A stretch of 64,000 nucleotides of DNA from Sporobacter sp963675425 (GTDB taxonomy: Bacteria > Bacillota > Clostridia > Oscillospirales > Oscillospiraceae), in contig OY776214.1 in assembly GCA_963675425.1 (NCBI GenBank), forward strand, positions 1,426,001-1,490,000, written 5' to 3'. Each line of letters begins with the position of its first letter. The first letter of the stretch is position 1. This document shows, one piece after another, positions 15,424 through 24,256 of the stretch. The translations under genes and the position numbers were made by a program. The notes beneath the pieces were generated by a model. It made no database searches. It had not been told where the DNA came from and saw only the letters and a program-made list of their open reading frames with translations.

Positions 15424-16462
15424 GAACTATACTTTAGAAAGCATTAAAGCTGATATTTTGGATCAAATGACTTCAACTATCGATAAGCGTGAGGGAAGCT
15501 TTACAAATGATATGATCAGCGCCGTGGCTTATGAAATCTGGAAGGTCTATCAATCGCTTGACGGCATTGTCCCCATTGCTTTTGTTGATGAAACAAGTGG
15601 ACAATATATTGACAGGCGATGTTTGGAATACGGCATCACGAGAAAAAGCGGAACAAAGTCGACGGCGGCCATAACTTTATCCGGAACCGACGGAACAGTA
15701 ATTCCTGAGGGAAAGGTATTTCAAACCGCTGACGGCCTCCAATTTGTCAACGATATGGAGGTAACTATTATTGACGGTACAGCCAATTCAACTGTGACAG
15801 CTGTTGAAATTGGCGAGGAATACAATGTGGACGCTGGAACGATCACCTTGCAGATAGTTAGTTTGTCAGGTTTAACAGCGGTTACCAACGAACAGGCGAC
15901 GGGTGGTACAGCTCCGGAAACAGATGCCGCGCTTGTTGCTAGACTCTATGATTTTCTGCAAAATACGGCAACATCCGGCAACACCTCACATTATAGACAA
16001 TGGGCGCTGTCTGTAGACGGAGTGGGCGCTGCAAAAGTGACGCCCTTGTGGAATGGGGCAGGTACTGTTAAGGTGCTGGTCGTTGGCAGCGATAACCAGC
16101 CTGTGGATTCCACAATTGTTGATGCGTGTGCGGCCCATATTAAAGACAACAGACCGATAGGCGCTGAGGTGACGGTGATAAGTGCCTCAGGGCTTTCAAT
16201 AAATATAGCAACGACTATTTCTATAGATAGCTCGACTAATGTTGAAGCTGTACAAACTGAATTTTCAAATACGTTGGATACATATTTAAAAAGCATTGCG
16301 TTTTCTCAGTATACGCTGGTTTATAACCGTATAGCTTATATGCTCCTTGATATTGACGGTGTTATAGACTATTCATTACTTACGATAAATGAGGGAACTG
16401 AAAACATAACGATTGATGATGACGAAGTACCTGTCGTCGGAACAATTGAGGTGAGTGTTTAA
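15416..16462 (+). CDS. xkdT: Baseplate J protein (XkdT-like)
   Basis: 348 residues with the Baseplate_J layout: YENYTLESIKADILDQM at the start, GQYIDRRCLEYGITRKSGTKS, then GTVIPEGKVFQTADGLQFV and WALSVDGVGAAKVTPLWNGAGTVKV. It is the main wedge protein, gp6 of T4. It starts at ATG 15416 inside the end of xkdS and overlaps the next gene by one base. Confidence 0.88.
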   Translation: MYENYTLESIKADILDQMTSTIDKREGSFTNDMISAVAYEIWKVYQSLDGIVPIAFVDETSGQYIDRRCLEYGITRKSGTKSTAAITLSGTDGTVIPEGKVFQTADGLQFVNDMEVTIIDGTANSTVTAVEIGEEYNVDAGTITLQIVSLSGLTAVTNEQATGGTAPETDAALVARLYDFLQNTATSGNTSHYRQWALSVDGVGAAKVTPLWNGAGTVKVLVVGSDNQPVDSTIVDACAAHIKDNRPIGAEVTVISASGLSINIATTISIDSSTNVEAVQTEFSNTLDTYLKSIAFSQYTLVYNRIAYMLLDIDGVIDYSLLTINEGTENITIDDDEVPVVGTIEVSV

Positions 16463-16998
16463 TGGGGCTTATTAATTTACTGCCTGATTATTATAAAGCA
16501 AGCACCCAGGTTATAGAGCTTCAGGATGCGTATGGATCTTGGTCAGATGCTTTGCAGACAGCAAGAGAAGATCTTTTTTTACAAATAAACGTTTCAACGG
16601 CGACATGGGGTCTCCAATTGTGGGAAAACATACTGGGGCTGGAAACCGATATATCTAAAACGGATGATTATCGCCGATCCAGAATAATGAGCAAGCTGCG
16701 TGGACAAGGTACAACAACCGTTGCGATGATGCAAAATGTATCTGAGAGTTTTTCAAACGGTGAGGTTGCCATTGTTGAATATCCCGATGAATATCGATTT
16801 GAGATAATTTTTACCGGTACAATGGGTATACCGCCCAATATGGATGATCTCACGTCTGCAGTTAATGAAATAAAACCCGCGCATTTAGATTATTCATTCA
16901 TTTATATTTATAGGCTTCACAACGAATTGTTGCCATATACCCATGCATATTTGAGTACGTATACTCACGGCACATTGCGAAGCGGCAGTTTAACTTGA
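16462..16998 (+). CDS. xkdU: DUF2313 baseplate protein (XkdU-like)
   Basis: 178 residues. LLPDYYKASTQVIELQDAYG, LWENILGLETDISKTDDYRRSRIMSKLRGQGTTT and EYPDEYRFEIIFTG match the XkdU family, which links wedge to fibre. In PBSX fibre genes follow here; in this window none do. The stop codon lies inside the left 26-base repeat of the IS element, so the insertion left the protein intact. Confidence 0.87.
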   Translation: MGLINLLPDYYKASTQVIELQDAYGSWSDALQTAREDLFLQINVSTATWGLQLWENILGLETDISKTDDYRRSRIMSKLRGQGTTTVAMMQNVSESFSNGEVAIVEYPDEYRFEIIFTGTMGIPPNMDDLTSAVNEIKPAHLDYSFIYIYRLHNELLPYTHAYLSTYTHGTLRSGSLT

Positions 16999-17018
16999 CT
17001 GGTTAATTAATGAAACGC
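16993..17018. repeat. Left 26-bp direct repeat flanking the IS element
   Basis: The 26 bases beginning ACTTGACTGGTT are identical to 18084-18109. They include the xkdU stop codon. A target duplication of this length is long for an IS. Confidence 0.85.
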
Positions 17019-18083
17019 TGTAGGATTGTCAAACATATTGGACAGTCAGGTTGACAAGAACTCAAGCGGAGATTTGTAACAGAGCGGGCGCATGGGTATA
17101 GAATTAGAACGACGAAGATGAACATTGAGCTGAGAATCAAAATCACAGAAAGAATAGAAGCTGTGTGATGAGTAGAAGCGCTTCTGATCTTCGCGGTGGC
17201 TTCGTTCGACCTTGCCGTTGTGACGTGGTGTATAAGGCCGGATGAGCTTATGGCGGATGCCCATGTTGGCGGCGGTGGCCTCAAAAAGTGTCTGAGAATT
17301 TCGTTTTGACTGAGAGAACCTGTTGGTAAATTCGAAGCCGTTATCGGTCTGCACACACTCAATATCAAAGCCGTGTTTTTTGAAATATGCCGCAGCGTGT
17401 TTCAAAAAATCGGCTGACGAATATGTAGAATTTTCCTCATACGCTTTAAGATAACGAAGCCGCGAGTACTCGTCGATTGCCGTGTATTGGTAGTATCTCT
17501 CGCCTTTGGTCGTAATACAGGATAACGGGACGAATTTCACGTCGAGCTGCACTCGCTGGCCTGGGCGTTGCATCTGCTCCATCGGCTTCGGTACGTACTT
17601 TTTCTTCGGCTTTCCGGCTTGAAAATATCCAAGCCGCTTCATGACACGGTAAAGGCTTCCTGGTGGACGCTGGTAGCCATTTAACGTCAGACGATACCAG
17701 AACTCAAGCATGCCCAGCTTCGGATTCCTTCTTCGGACGTCGCGGATCAGCTTGAGTTCTGCCTCTGTGTGTGCTGTCGGATGCCCATGTGGCCGGCGTG
17801 ACTGGCAGGCCAGCGACTCCAGTGTGCCGTCATACCGTTTTAGCCAGAAGTAGATATACGACCGTGCCTTGTTATACTTCCGTGATGCTTTGGATACCCC
17901 ATATTTTACCGTGTAATTAATTAGGGATTGCCTGTACTTCATATCCTGTGTTATCTTGTTCATGCAGGGAGAGGCACTTCCTTTCGGTCGAATTTGGGTG
18001 TGGTAACTTAATTCTAACCGATGTGCCTTATCCTTGCTCTTATTTTTTGCTCCCCTCCGTCCAACATGTATTGTAGTCCTACA
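17019..18083. mobile_element. IS481-family insertion sequence (about 1065 bp)
   Basis: The ends are imperfect inverted repeats: TGTAGGATTG at 17019 and, on the other strand, TGTAGGACTA ending at 18083, with agreement continuing to GGAC about 25 bases in. One transposase on the - strand fills the element. It is flanked by identical 26-base direct repeats and lies between xkdU and the operon terminator, so it does not disrupt a gene. It appears complete and recent. Confidence 0.85.
17046..17963 (-). CDS. IS481-like DDE transposase
   Basis: 305 residues. An N-terminal helix-turn-helix (VSKASRKYNKARSYIYFWLKRYDG) with a linker (RRPHGHPTAHTEAE) leads into an rve-type integrase core. The candidate DDE residues are in QLDVKFV, QTDNGFEF and NGKVERSHREDQ. 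The start is ATG 17963. Full length and uninterrupted, so it is likely functional. Confidence 0.88.
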   Translation of the reverse strand: MNKITQDMKYRQSLINYTVKYGVSKASRKYNKARSYIYFWLKRYDGTLESLACQSRRPHGHPTAHTEAELKLIRDVRRRNPKLGMLEFWYRLTLNGYQRPPGSLYRVMKRLGYFQAGKPKKKYVPKPMEQMQRPGQRVQLDVKFVPLSCITTKGERYYQYTAIDEYSRLRYLKAYEENSTYSSADFLKHAAAYFKKHGFDIECVQTDNGFEFTNRFSQSKRNSQTLFEATAANMGIRHKLIRPYTPRHNGKVERSHREDQKRFYSSHSFYSFCDFDSQLNVHLRRSNSIPMRPLCYKSPLEFLST

Positions 18084-18109
18084 ACTTGACTGGTTAATTA
18101 ATGAAACGC
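18084..18109. repeat. Right 26-bp direct repeat flanking the IS element
   Basis: Identical to 16993-17018. Its last base begins the terminator stem of the tail operon, so before insertion xkdU was followed directly by that terminator. Confidence 0.85.
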
Positions 18110-18150
18110 CCTCTTGCCTCGGAGTGATCTGAGCAAGAGGGTGTTTTGTT
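18109..18150 (+). terminator. Terminator of the tail structural operon
   Basis: Stem CCCTCTTGC (18109-18117) / GCAAGAGGG (18133-18141) followed by TGTTTTGTTGTT. The IS now separates it from xkdU. Confidence 0.7.
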
Positions 18151-18188
18151 GTTAATAAACAAAGTGGTATGGTAATGGAATAACTTTT

Positions 18189-18540
18189 CTAGGCACCGCT
18201 GCACCTTAATCTGACTGTCTTTAAAATTTGTTGCAGAATTTCTACCAGCGTTTTAACGGGAAGTCGCGAAACCGGAATCAGAGAGTGACGGCGACCCTGT
18301 CGCGAAGTAAAATCATGAAGAATTTTCATAAAGGCGTCGTTGGAAACGAAGGTGCTCCTGGTTTTGGTAACCTTCCGCGGCTGACGGTTGGAATTCTTAA
18401 TGGCGTTGATGGTATAAAACAGCGTGCGAAATTTTCGGCGGGTAGTTGAACATGTTGGAAAGCTCCGGCCCGTTGACCAAAGTGGTGACCAAAATATTCT
18501 GGTTACTACCGAACTATACGGAGCCTGCGAGTAGAAACTA
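18189..18540 (-). pseudogene. IS256-family (mutator type) transposase remnant, frameshifted
   Basis: On the - strand one frame gives ELSNMFNYPPKI; after a one-base shift near 18435 the next frame gives FYTINAIKNSNRQPRKVTKTRSTF and NDAFMKIL. Together they match the C-terminal region of IS256-like transposases (WE.LS.FF.YP.eIR..iYTTNAIE..NRQ.RKVTK). Only about the last quarter of such a gene remains, with further decay after NDAFMKIL. The catalytic parts are gone. Confidence 0.7.
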
Positions 18541-18557
18541 AACCCCACATGCTAGCT

Positions 18558-18932
18558 TTATCTAATCGCATACCGTCTAGAACTCTTTAACTCGCCTATA
18601 GAACGTATTTCTACTGATTTTAAGCATTTCCATCGCCAATCGCCTAGATTCCTCGGCTCGAAACCCTCGTTCATGATTTTTCCAAAAAGGATGAGACAAC
18701 CTGTTATACGCCCGATCAGCACAATGTTGTCGTTATCTCCATCGTAAGCCTCTTCGTATTGCTCCTCGCTTAATCCAGTGGGAATTCCAGAAAAAGCAAT
18801 CGTGCCCCAAACAATATTTCTTGCCGCACATTCTTCATACTCATCGTTAAAAGTGAAATCCTTGGGGTCATAGAAAACCTGCCTTATGTCATGGAAGTCG
18901 ACGCGAATGCTTTCAAAATCGTCAGCTTTCAA
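18558..18932 (-). CDS. Hypothetical acidic protein
   Basis: 124 residues from TTG 18932, supported by GGGAGGATC seven bases upstream. The protein is acidic (FDESIR-like start, EEQYEEAYDGDNDN), with one short hydrophobic stretch (IVLIGRITGCLILFGKI) that could be a buried strand-helix unit. No recognised family. It is the last gene of a - strand series that begins with the RHH gene at 21262. Confidence 0.45.
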   Translation of the reverse strand: MKADDFESIRVDFHDIRQVFYDPKDFTFNDEYEECAARNIVWGTIAFSGIPTGLSEEQYEEAYDGDNDNIVLIGRITGCLILFGKIMNEGFEPRNLGDWRWKCLKSVEIRSIGELKSSRRYAIR

Positions 18933-19104
18933 TTAAGATCCTCCCAGAAGCTAATTTCAGAGCAGTCAGCTGCTGCGTACAGTCGTTTCCTCCTGCCGCA
19001 GACAACACTAACGGACTGACCGTTTCTGGAGCAAAATTATAGTACTTGAATGCCCCCTGCGTTAACGTAGCGCCTTGTCGCTCCATGCGCGCGTGATCTA
19101 GCAC
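18922..19104 (-). CDS. Possible small protein
   Basis: A 60-residue frame (MLDHARMERQGATLTQ, then FNFAPETVSPLVLSAAGGND-like sequence) overlapping the start of the next gene by 11 bases. The N-terminal ARMERQG resembles the AARMERLG segment of the protein at 19986-20780, so it may be a decayed fragment of a related DNA-binding protein. Weak support. Confidence 0.3.
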   Translation of the reverse strand: MLDHARMERQGATLTQGAFKYYNFAPETVSPLVLSAAGGNDCTQQLTALKLASGRILIES

Positions 19105-19159
19105 AAACGAGAGATATACTCTTTTTTCCCTAACGTATAATTCTTCGTTATCTTAGGTC

Positions 19160-19939
19160 TTAACATAGTTGCGCATAAATTACACTACCCCCTTGTCGGG
19201 AGTATCTTGCGTGCCGTCCGGAACGCTTGGAAATGGACAGATACAGCAGAAAAATAACGAAGACATACTCGTACTGCGGCGTATAAGACCCTCTGAAATC
19301 GTTGTCTCTCGGTAGTGTACCTCCGCCTGATAGCACACGCGCTGGCAGGTTGGCGTTAACCTCGGCCTCCTGCAGGAGGAAATATGAGTTGCAGCTGTAG
19401 GCATTATTTTTCTTTATACAGTATAGGAAATGAATCAGCCCGGATTCGGTTAAGATCTTCTTCGCCTCACAGACTGTTTTTCGGCATAGCCCGGTTTCTT
19501 TCGCGATTTTCGACAGGCTTGGCCACGCGCGGCCATTGTTCTGGCGATAGCATATGTACAGGTACACCTTAACGCTGGCTCCCTGCACTTTGCCCTTCTG
19601 GATATGTTCCAGGACACGGCGCGGGATAAACATAAAACCAAAAGCCGGAATATAACAATGATAGACATTAGGCCCACGCACTACGCGGTTGTGCTTTTCG
19701 CTATAGCGCGTTGTCTTATCAATTGATATATATCCGGCTTTCTCCAGCTCTCTAACGGCTTTTCTGACGGTGTTGACACATACTCCGGCATTCTCGGCCA
19801 GCACAACCTGCGTCATATGACATTGGCCAGATTTATCGAGATGGTTAAACAAAACAAGGGCGACCTGCGGCGTTTTCTTTGATAAGGATTTGTCGGTTGC
19901 GATTTTTTCGGACAGTTTGATCGACCCTTGTTTGCTCAT
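19160..19939 (-). CDS. Plasmid-type winged-helix DNA-binding protein
   Basis: 259 residues with two winged-helix domains. The first is KKTPQVALVLFNHLDKSGQCHMTQVVLAENAGVCVNTVRKAVRELEKAGYI. The second is KVYLYICYRQNNGRAWPSLSKIAKETGLCRKTVCEAKKILTESGLI. Proteins like this are replication initiators or regulators on plasmids and integrative elements. The last 60 residues look unlike the rest (hydrophobic, then basic) and may be read beyond an old frameshift. It starts at ATG 19939. Confidence 0.65.
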   Translation of the reverse strand: MSKQGSIKLSEKIATDKSLSKKTPQVALVLFNHLDKSGQCHMTQVVLAENAGVCVNTVRKAVRELEKAGYISIDKTTRYSEKHNRVVRGPNVYHCYIPAFGFMFIPRRVLEHIQKGKVQGASVKVYLYICYRQNNGRAWPSLSKIAKETGLCRKTVCEAKKILTESGLIHFLYCIKKNNAYSCNSYFLLQEAEVNANLPARVLSGGGTLPRDNDFRGSYTPQYEYVFVIFLLYLSISKRSGRHARYSRQGGSVIYAQLC

Positions 19940-19985
19940 GCTCTACCACCTTCTCTAGCGAAATCCAGGACGCTTACAGTGTGAC

Positions 19986-20780
19986 TCAGACGCTCAATGA
20001 GCCGTCGTGCCGCTTATGGGTAAGACCGAGATCGGACAACTGTTTGAGGGCGGCTTCGACCTCCTCCTTTGTTAGACCCAGCTCGGCGCATATGTCATCC
20101 GAACCGGCCGCCTCACCCTCCCCATCTTCATCTTCGTCCCAGTCTTCGTAGTTGCAGCCTTCTTCATGAGAAATGCCGCAATTGATTTCAAAGAGCCTGT
20201 CCTCCGTGTCAACGAATAAAATAGATTTATCAATCAGCTCCTTGCGTGCCCGTTTGGCAGCGCTGGTACTCAGGCCGGTAGAAGTACCAATTCGCGCGTC
20301 CGAAGGCAGGAATATGGATTCCTCATAGTCCTCGAAATAGCGGAGGTATAGGGCGACGCAAATGGCTTCCGGAGACAGCTCCGGCATTCTTTTTATGACG
20401 GAGATCGGAAAATCCACGAAGGCCGCAGGCGTAAACGTATAATCCCCGTCTTTATCTCCGGTGTCTTCATGGAGTAAATCCTCATCCAGCATTTTGAAAG
20501 TGTTGTCCGGCAGCACCGTAAGTACGTCGGCATCAATCAGCTCAGCTTTGGCCGACAAGGTATCGCCGAGCCTCTCCATGCGCGCAGCCTCCGTAAGCAC
20601 CTTATCATTGGGCATAGTATTGGATTCGTTTTGGAGACGGAAATAGAGATACATACCCAGGCAAAAGGCTTTGTCGGAAAGCTTCAGCGTGTTGTGTGCG
20701 AAGTGTTTCGGCATCAGGAAAGAATCCTCATGTGCGGGATGGTTTACCTTGATGCTCCGCTTTTCATTATCGTTTTTCAT
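19986..20780 (-). CDS. Helix-turn-helix protein of plasmid/ICE type
   Basis: 264 residues. Two related helical units occur: MPKHFAHNTLKLSDKAFCLGMYLYFRL with NDKVLTEAARM, and PISVIKRMPELSPEAICVALYLRYF with SDARIGTSTGLSTSAAKRARKELIDKSI. Both are helix-turn-helix-like and suggest internal duplication. A highly acidic stretch (YEDWDEDEDGEGEAAGSDD) precedes a final small helical domain. It probably controls replication or transfer genes. The start overlaps the end of the RHH gene by four bases. Confidence 0.55.
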   Translation of the reverse strand: MKNDNEKRSIKVNHPAHEDSFLMPKHFAHNTLKLSDKAFCLGMYLYFRLQNESNTMPNDKVLTEAARMERLGDTLSAKAELIDADVLTVLPDNTFKMLDEDLLHEDTGDKDGDYTFTPAAFVDFPISVIKRMPELSPEAICVALYLRYFEDYEESIFLPSDARIGTSTGLSTSAAKRARKELIDKSILFVDTEDRLFEINCGISHEEGCNYEDWDEDEDGEGEAAGSDDICAELGLTKEEVEAALKQLSDLGLTHKRHDGSLSV

Positions 20781-21262
20781 AAGTAAGTTCCTTCTTCAGA
20801 TTCTGTATTCCTTAGTTCCTCGACGCCGGCACGAATAAACTCATCAAGGCTACGGTCCTTTCTGAGCTTCAAGTATTCGATGCCCAAACGCCGCGCGTTC
20901 TCCGCGGCCTCGTCAACGAGCCGGCGATCAGAGGGTGGGAGCATGAGCCTCCCGACATAGGTCAGCAGGAAGAACGACGCGGCGTCGATGTTGGCCGCTT
21001 TGGCGGAGATAGACGCCAGACGGTTGATCTGCGGCTGGATGATCTCATAAACGGCTTCCTTTATAATCTGTTGCAGATGCTCGTCATCAGGACGATACCC
21101 TTCGCCCTTTAAGCCCATGTCGATAAAACGCCGGATGATCTCACTTTTGGAACGGCGTTCCGAAATGGTGATCCTGGTCAGCATCTCGCTTCGTTCCTTA
21201 TCAAGCCAGAAGGGTATGTAATCTCCCTTATGGCGATCAGTATTTTTTTGTTGGTGGTTCAT
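20777..21262 (-). CDS. Ribbon-helix-helix (CopG-like) DNA-binding protein
   Basis: 161 residues from ATG 21262, preceded by AGGAGGTC; the longer frame upstream has no ribosome site. The N-terminal IPFWLDKERSEMLTRITISERRSKSEIIRRFIDMGLK is a ribbon-helix-helix. The rest is helical, with repeated hydrophobic segments that may tetramerise. Short palindromes lie upstream at 21326-21370 and may be its operator. It heads the - strand series 21262 to 18558. Confidence 0.65.
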   Translation of the reverse strand: MNHQQKNTDRHKGDYIPFWLDKERSEMLTRITISERRSKSEIIRRFIDMGLKGEGYRPDDEHLQQIIKEAVYEIIQPQINRLASISAKAANIDAASFFLLTYVGRLMLPPSDRRLVDEAAENARRLGIEYLKLRKDRSLDEFIRAGVEELRNTESEEGTYL

Positions 21263-21721
21263 AAAGACCTCCTGTTTAGAAATGTGTGATACAAGTGTTG
21301 TACAAAAATATATGTGTAACATCGTGAAATGCTTTGCATTTCAGCTGTTTGCGGGCATGTGTAACATGCCTTATCCTGCCATGACAAAACCGCTATCGCG
21401 TTTTTATCGTGGGGTTGCCCCTACGGGGCGTGGTTTTCCGCCTGATGGCGGATATTTACGTGAAATAAAAGGAAATAAATATGTATCCCCGGCTCAGATC
21501 GACGTTAACCATCCGCCTCGTTGTGTCTCCCGTCGCTCTTTCCCTGTAGTATCTCTAATCTCTTTATAGAAAGAGAGAAAGTCGGATAGATAGGGTGGAG
21601 TGAATCGGGCTGTGGTAAACTCGTCCCCCGCAAGAGTTTTCCATAGTCCGAGAGAGGAGGGGAAGGAAGGTGACTTTCTCCTTGCTCTTTGACTTCCTTC
21701 CCCTCCTCCCGTTCGTCTCAC
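21263..21721. promoter_or_regulatory. Intergenic control region with several palindromes
   Basis: No convincing gene. It contains ATGTGTAACAT twice (21312-21322, 21357-21367), GAAATGC-TTT-GCATTTC (21326-21342) and GGCATGT-GTA-ACATGCC (21354-21370). A 16-bp purine-rich stem lies at 21654-21669 / 21693-21708, right after the secreted-protein gene. The first group fits an operator or replication/transfer site; the last may terminate or stabilise the upstream transcript, though no T-run follows. Confidence 0.45.
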
Positions 21722-23446
21722 TCACTTTAAAACTTGTATGTACCCGTCATCGTAAGCGTCACCGTTGATGGTCACGTAATCGCTGACAGTGGCGTAGAGC
21801 TGTCCTCCAGGCGTCCAGGCATCCATGACGTTTAAAGGCACTGTATACTCTGTGTCGTCCGGGTACCAGAGCGGCGTAAAGTGAGCACGCTGGCTATGGT
21901 ATGAGTATTTGTTTTCTTTGAATCTCCAGGTGTTATACCCATGCAGCAGGCCGGTGTCCTCCAAGAGCCGGTTATAGATGTCGTAATTAAATTCAGGGAA
22001 AACGGCAACGACGTTCTGAACGCTTGTTGTATCATAACTGGAGGCTCCGTTGCTTCGGGATACCACCACTTTACACGTAGCGTCGAGACCATAGGCTGAT
22101 TTCATCTCCCAATCATCTCCAGACTGTATTGCAGTTTGTACACGATCATCCGGCGCCAGCTCATAGTCAACCGCAAGTGTAGCCGTATATGTTTCATATG
22201 ACCAATCCCACCAGCCCTGATCTTCCCAATAGCCAGCGTCAAAGTACGAGCCGCTGTCCGCATCGTAAACAGGTACCGAGATCCACACCCAATTTTCATG
22301 CCAGGTTGCGAACCACTCACCCCACGTCGTTGTGGTGTTCGTCCCATAATTCGGAATGCTTGCTGTCATTTCGACGGATGTATCGTAGTATCCGGGATCT
22401 GGCGGCTCAACTTCTACCAGTTCGACTATATTGCATATGATGTCAGACGAAAGGCCAATGCTGCTACAGGTGGCCGTCACAGTTATCACCTGTGGCGTAT
22501 CCGGCGTGTGCCAACGTACCCAAACCATCTGATGGCCCCCGTCCGGGCAAATGAATTCTTTTGAGTATGAAACTCCGTTAATATTAAAGACGACATACGC
22601 GGAATTGTCCGGGGATATCTCACCCCATGTATTCGTAAATGATATAGTCGTAATAACGTCGGTATCCGTTCGGTACGTATAATCCGACAAGGGATCTGCG
22701 ACAACTTCTTCGACTTCCGTAAATCTGACAATACCGACGCCCAGGTACTTAATAATATCTAGATTACTCTGAAAACTTGTGGTTGATCCTCTCCACGTGG
22801 TTATACCAAGGTCCCAATCATCATTTTCCAGGAACATGGACAAAGGAAGATTCTTATGCGTGAGCGAGGGCATGCTGTACCGAAGGCCATGGTCGGTCAT
22901 AACATCAAAGAGGGCTGCTTCCGTAGCCGTCATGGCATAGAACAGGTTGTTGTACGTGAAGTAGGCAACCGGCTCCAGAAGAAGCTTGTATTCACCGCCG
23001 ATAAGATCGTCGTAGGCTATACCAACATAACCGACGATAGCCTCCAAGTGTCCTGTGTCAGTAAAATACGACTTGATTGCATCGATATTGTTGTTTCCTG
23101 ACGAATTAACAATAGTCGGAACTTGTTCGTCGGGGTTATAGAATGAGTAACTATTCGCACTAAAATTGATGCCCAGAGTGTTCTTGTAATATAATTTAGA
23201 ATATTTACCAAAATGATAAGTTGTGGATGGTACCGATTTGTTTGTCAAATCAATTGGTGTACAAACCTGTGAGCCGTCGTTTGTAATCACGGTTACCCGC
23301 ACACCATCCCATCCAGGATTCCAGTAACACGATCCCGATCCGCTACCCATGCCACTGCCACCGCTGCCTATGTTCGGATCGCCTTCGGCATAGGCCGGAG
23401 TAGCGAGGAAGGCACACAATAGGAAAATAACAATAATTCGTTTCAT
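21722..23446 (-). CDS. Large secreted/surface protein of the Par operon
   Basis: 574 residues. A signal peptide (MKRIIVIFLLCAFLATPAYA) is followed by a Gly/Ser linker and a long beta-rich, Trp/Tyr-rich region (DGVRVTVITNDGSQVC, TWGEWFATWHENWVWISV, EDQGWWDWSYETYTATLAVDY). There is no LPXTG motif, SLH domain or C-terminal membrane anchor. I know no enzymatic motif. It follows a membrane-anchored Ser/Thr-rich protein on the same strand and could form a surface or transfer-related structure with it. Confidence 0.6.
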   Translation of the reverse strand: MKRIIVIFLLCAFLATPAYAEGDPNIGSGGSGMGSGSGSCYWNPGWDGVRVTVITNDGSQVCTPIDLTNKSVPSTTYHFGKYSKLYYKNTLGINFSANSYSFYNPDEQVPTIVNSSGNNNIDAIKSYFTDTGHLEAIVGYVGIAYDDLIGGEYKLLLEPVAYFTYNNLFYAMTATEAALFDVMTDHGLRYSMPSLTHKNLPLSMFLENDDWDLGITTWRGSTTSFQSNLDIIKYLGVGIVRFTEVEEVVADPLSDYTYRTDTDVITTISFTNTWGEISPDNSAYVVFNINGVSYSKEFICPDGGHQMVWVRWHTPDTPQVITVTATCSSIGLSSDIICNIVELVEVEPPDPGYYDTSVEMTASIPNYGTNTTTTWGEWFATWHENWVWISVPVYDADSGSYFDAGYWEDQGWWDWSYETYTATLAVDYELAPDDRVQTAIQSGDDWEMKSAYGLDATCKVVVSRSNGASSYDTTSVQNVVAVFPEFNYDIYNRLLEDTGLLHGYNTWRFKENKYSYHSQRAHFTPLWYPDDTEYTVPLNVMDAWTPGGQLYATVSDYVTINGDAYDDGYIQVLK

Positions 23447-23473
23447 TAAAATAATCCTTTCTAAAAAGTAAAA

Positions 23474-23497
23474 GGCACACAGTCAAAGCTGTGTGCC
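23474..23497 (-). terminator. Terminator or attenuator before the secreted-protein gene
   Basis: On the - strand, GGCACACAG-loop-CTGTGTGCC followed by TTTTACTTTTT. It ends the gene at 23519. The next gene starts only 28 bases later without a clear promoter, so partial read-through is likely. Confidence 0.7.
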
Positions 23498-23518
23498 CTT
23501 CTGTATTGTGTATGAGGT

Positions 23519-24139
23519 TTAACCCATGCTGCCAACGTGTTCTCCGGATGTCTCCATTTCCATTTGTGTACCTACGCTATCATCTGGCTGCTGAACCCAT
23601 CCAAAACCGTCTATGTATGTATAAGTCACACCGTTTTCAGTCTTCGTTGCCCCGTTAGACGGCGTGGAGCTGCCAGAGGAGGATGACTCTGTCGAACTTG
23701 TACTTGGCGTTGTACTTGCGTCAGTTGACGTGCTTGGCGTTGGGCTACTCTCTGCGTTTGTGCTTGGCGTGGCGCTGCTCTCTGTGCTTGTGTTTGCGCT
23801 TGGTGACGGGCTGGTAACATCGGTGGTATCCGTTGCGCTGACCATGGGTTTCGTGCTGTCATCTGTGGCACTGTCAGATATATCTTCTGATTCATTTGTG
23901 GCCGCTGTAGTTTCGGCCGTGTCATCGTCTATCGGTATGTCTGAATCGCTTGAGAGTATAGAGACCTGATTATCAGTTATTGTTTCAGTTGGTGATTCCT
24001 GCACTTCTGAATCCGCTGCCAGCACTTGTTTTTGCTGGTTCCATGAGGTATTGACCAAGATGATCAGCGCTGCTGTCACGGCCAACGCTACAATCAGGAT
24101 TATAACCTGCCAGCGCTTCATTTTTAATTTTCTTTCCAT
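23519..24139 (-). CDS. Membrane-anchored Ser/Thr-rich protein
   Basis: 206 residues from ATG 24139 (GGAGGG upstream). A basic N-terminus and one membrane helix (WQVIILIVALAVTAALIILV, about residues 9-28) are followed by a long Ser/Thr/Pro stretch with near-repeats (STESSATPSTNAESSPTPSTS). A small end domain has TENGVTYTYIDGFGWVQ. Such a mucin-like stalk could span the wall. The final domain, shared in style with other mobile-element proteins, may dock a partner such as the secreted protein encoded next. Confidence 0.6.
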   Translation of the reverse strand: MERKLKMKRWQVIILIVALAVTAALIILVNTSWNQQKQVLAADSEVQESPTETITDNQVSILSSDSDIPIDDDTAETTAATNESEDISDSATDDSTKPMVSATDTTDVTSPSPSANTSTESSATPSTNAESSPTPSTSTDASTTPSTSSTESSSSGSSTPSNGATKTENGVTYTYIDGFGWVQQPDDSVGTQMEMETSGEHVGSMG

Positions 24140-24256
24140 AAGTAGCCCTCCTTCAGGTGGCTTAAGTACTACATTTTTAAGTACAGTATAATGCAATGAT
24201 TGTGGTAATACAAGGAAAGATACCAAGTATCTTACACCTTCGTCTGTCTTCGTGGA

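Noticed and set aside
23664..23969. Val/Leu-rich + strand frame opposite the Ser/Thr-rich protein
   Set aside because: Antisense shadow of a Ser/Thr repeat; no start signals.
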